Below the pieces are notes generated by a model. The model was given only the letters and a program-made list of their open reading frames with translations, had not been told where the DNA came from and did no database searches. A program made the position numbers and the translations under genes. From Coriobacteriia bacterium (GTDB taxonomy: Bacteria; Actinomycetota; Coriobacteriia; WRKU01; WQUG01): DNA of 14,588 bases. Below, piece after piece: positions 14,231 through 14,588 of the stretch (position 1 is its first letter; each line of letters starts with the position of its first letter). Where the stretch lies: positions 1 through 14,588 of the forward strand of contig WREJ01000010.1 in the NCBI GenBank assembly GCA_009779395.1, in the 5' to 3' direction.

Positions 14231-14588
14231 ATGACTGCCAGAACGTCAAATGCCCCCAGCAGAGGGCACCTGAAAAGGTCCAAAAGTGTAATTTTGCTGC
14301 TAGCGATTTTGCTGCTAGCACTACCACTCTTTGCTGTCGCCAATTCTTCTGCTGTGCAGTCGGCTTTTCAGCCTGTTCAGGCTGCTTTTCAGCCAGTTGT
14401 AACAGCAGTAGATGACGGCTTTGTACCCAATCAGGCACCAGCTGTAGCTACAAGTGGCTTTTCAGCTTTCAGTTCTTCAGGTATCACGCCAGCAGCAACA
14501 CTTTTTTCTGCAGGATCTGCTCACTCTCTTGGCATCAAACCAGATGGCACTCTCTGGGGATGGGGAGAGAATCAATTTGGCGCAACAG
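14231..14588 (+). CDS. Secreted RCC1-repeat protein (3' partial)
   Basis: 119 residues are visible before the window ends. ATG 14231 is preceded by GAGGA (14221-14225) at good spacing. The N-terminus is a classical signal peptide: a basic n-region (RGHLKRSKS), a hydrophobic core (VILLLAILLLALPLFAVA) and likely cleavage after the AVA or NSSA region. A linker rich in Ala, Ser, Gln and Val follows, containing the tandem heptads AFQPVQA and AFQPVVT. The first RCC1-type repeat begins at LFSAGSAHSLGIKPDGTLWG, then WGENQFGA, the pattern of beta-propeller blades in the RCC1 family. Such proteins in Gram-positives are usually large, exported, surface-attached adhesin-like proteins; the anchor would lie outside the window. 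The RCC1 assignment is strong; function is unknown. Confidence 0.85.
   Translation, partial: MTARTSNAPSRGHLKRSKSVILLLAILLLALPLFAVANSSAVQSAFQPVQAAFQPVVTAVDDGFVPNQAPAVATSGFSAFSSSGITPAATLFSAGSAHSLGIKPDGTLWGWGENQFGAT
14291..14319 (+). repeat. Tandem 14-nt repeat in the signal-peptide core
   Basis: ATTTTGCTGCTAGC occurs at 14291-14304 and again at 14306-14319, a 15-bp period with one G between. It encodes ILLLA twice and so lengthens the hydrophobic core by exactly five residues. It looks like a slippage duplication. Confidence 0.85.

Overview
The window reads as chromosomal DNA of a Gram-positive bacterium, most likely an actinobacterium of the class Coriobacteriia. The evidence is the gene order pyruvate,phosphate dikinase - dGTPase-type HD hydrolase - DNA primase - principal sigma factor, the long Lys/Ala/Pro-rich N-terminal extension on the sigma factor, and frequent GTG and TTG starts. 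The class assignment is inference from family knowledge; I cannot name the genus.

Layout. Positions 1-2070 are an AT-richer accessory segment. It holds the C-terminal end of an RHS-repeat protein, a TPR protein built of eight exact 36-residue units (two of them a recent 108-bp duplication), a short decayed coding remnant, and a truncated ParB-like gene that ends in a pair of related hairpins. Positions 2242-9989 are a same-strand housekeeping run: ppdK, dgt, dnaG, rpoD. A divergent PduO-type corrinoid adenosyltransferase-like gene lies on the minus strand (9981-10583); its 3' end overlaps rpoD by 9 bp. An 86-bp divergent gap then leads to uvrA (10670-13501), which is translationally coupled by a 4-bp overlap to a small P-loop kinase (13498-14130). 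The window ends inside a secreted RCC1-repeat protein (from 14231).

How the genes fit together. dgt (dNTP control), dnaG (primers for replication) and rpoD (bulk transcription) form a macromolecular-synthesis cluster known in many Gram-positives, here joined to ppdK (pyruvate/PEP interconversion). uvrA plus the kinase is a second unit, for excision repair and possibly nucleoside phosphorylation. The two flanks (RHS/TPR/ParB fragments, and the RCC1 surface protein) look like variable, lineage-specific cargo around a conserved core.

I see no tRNA, rRNA, CRISPR array or recognisable insertion sequence. The most unusual non-coding signals are (i) a pair of 44-bp units 70 bp apart, each a shared 16-nt leader followed by an 11-bp hairpin with a different stem and a reverse-complemented 9-nt core, and (ii) a 12-bp terminator-like hairpin buried in the first codons of dgt that hides an internal GGAGG.
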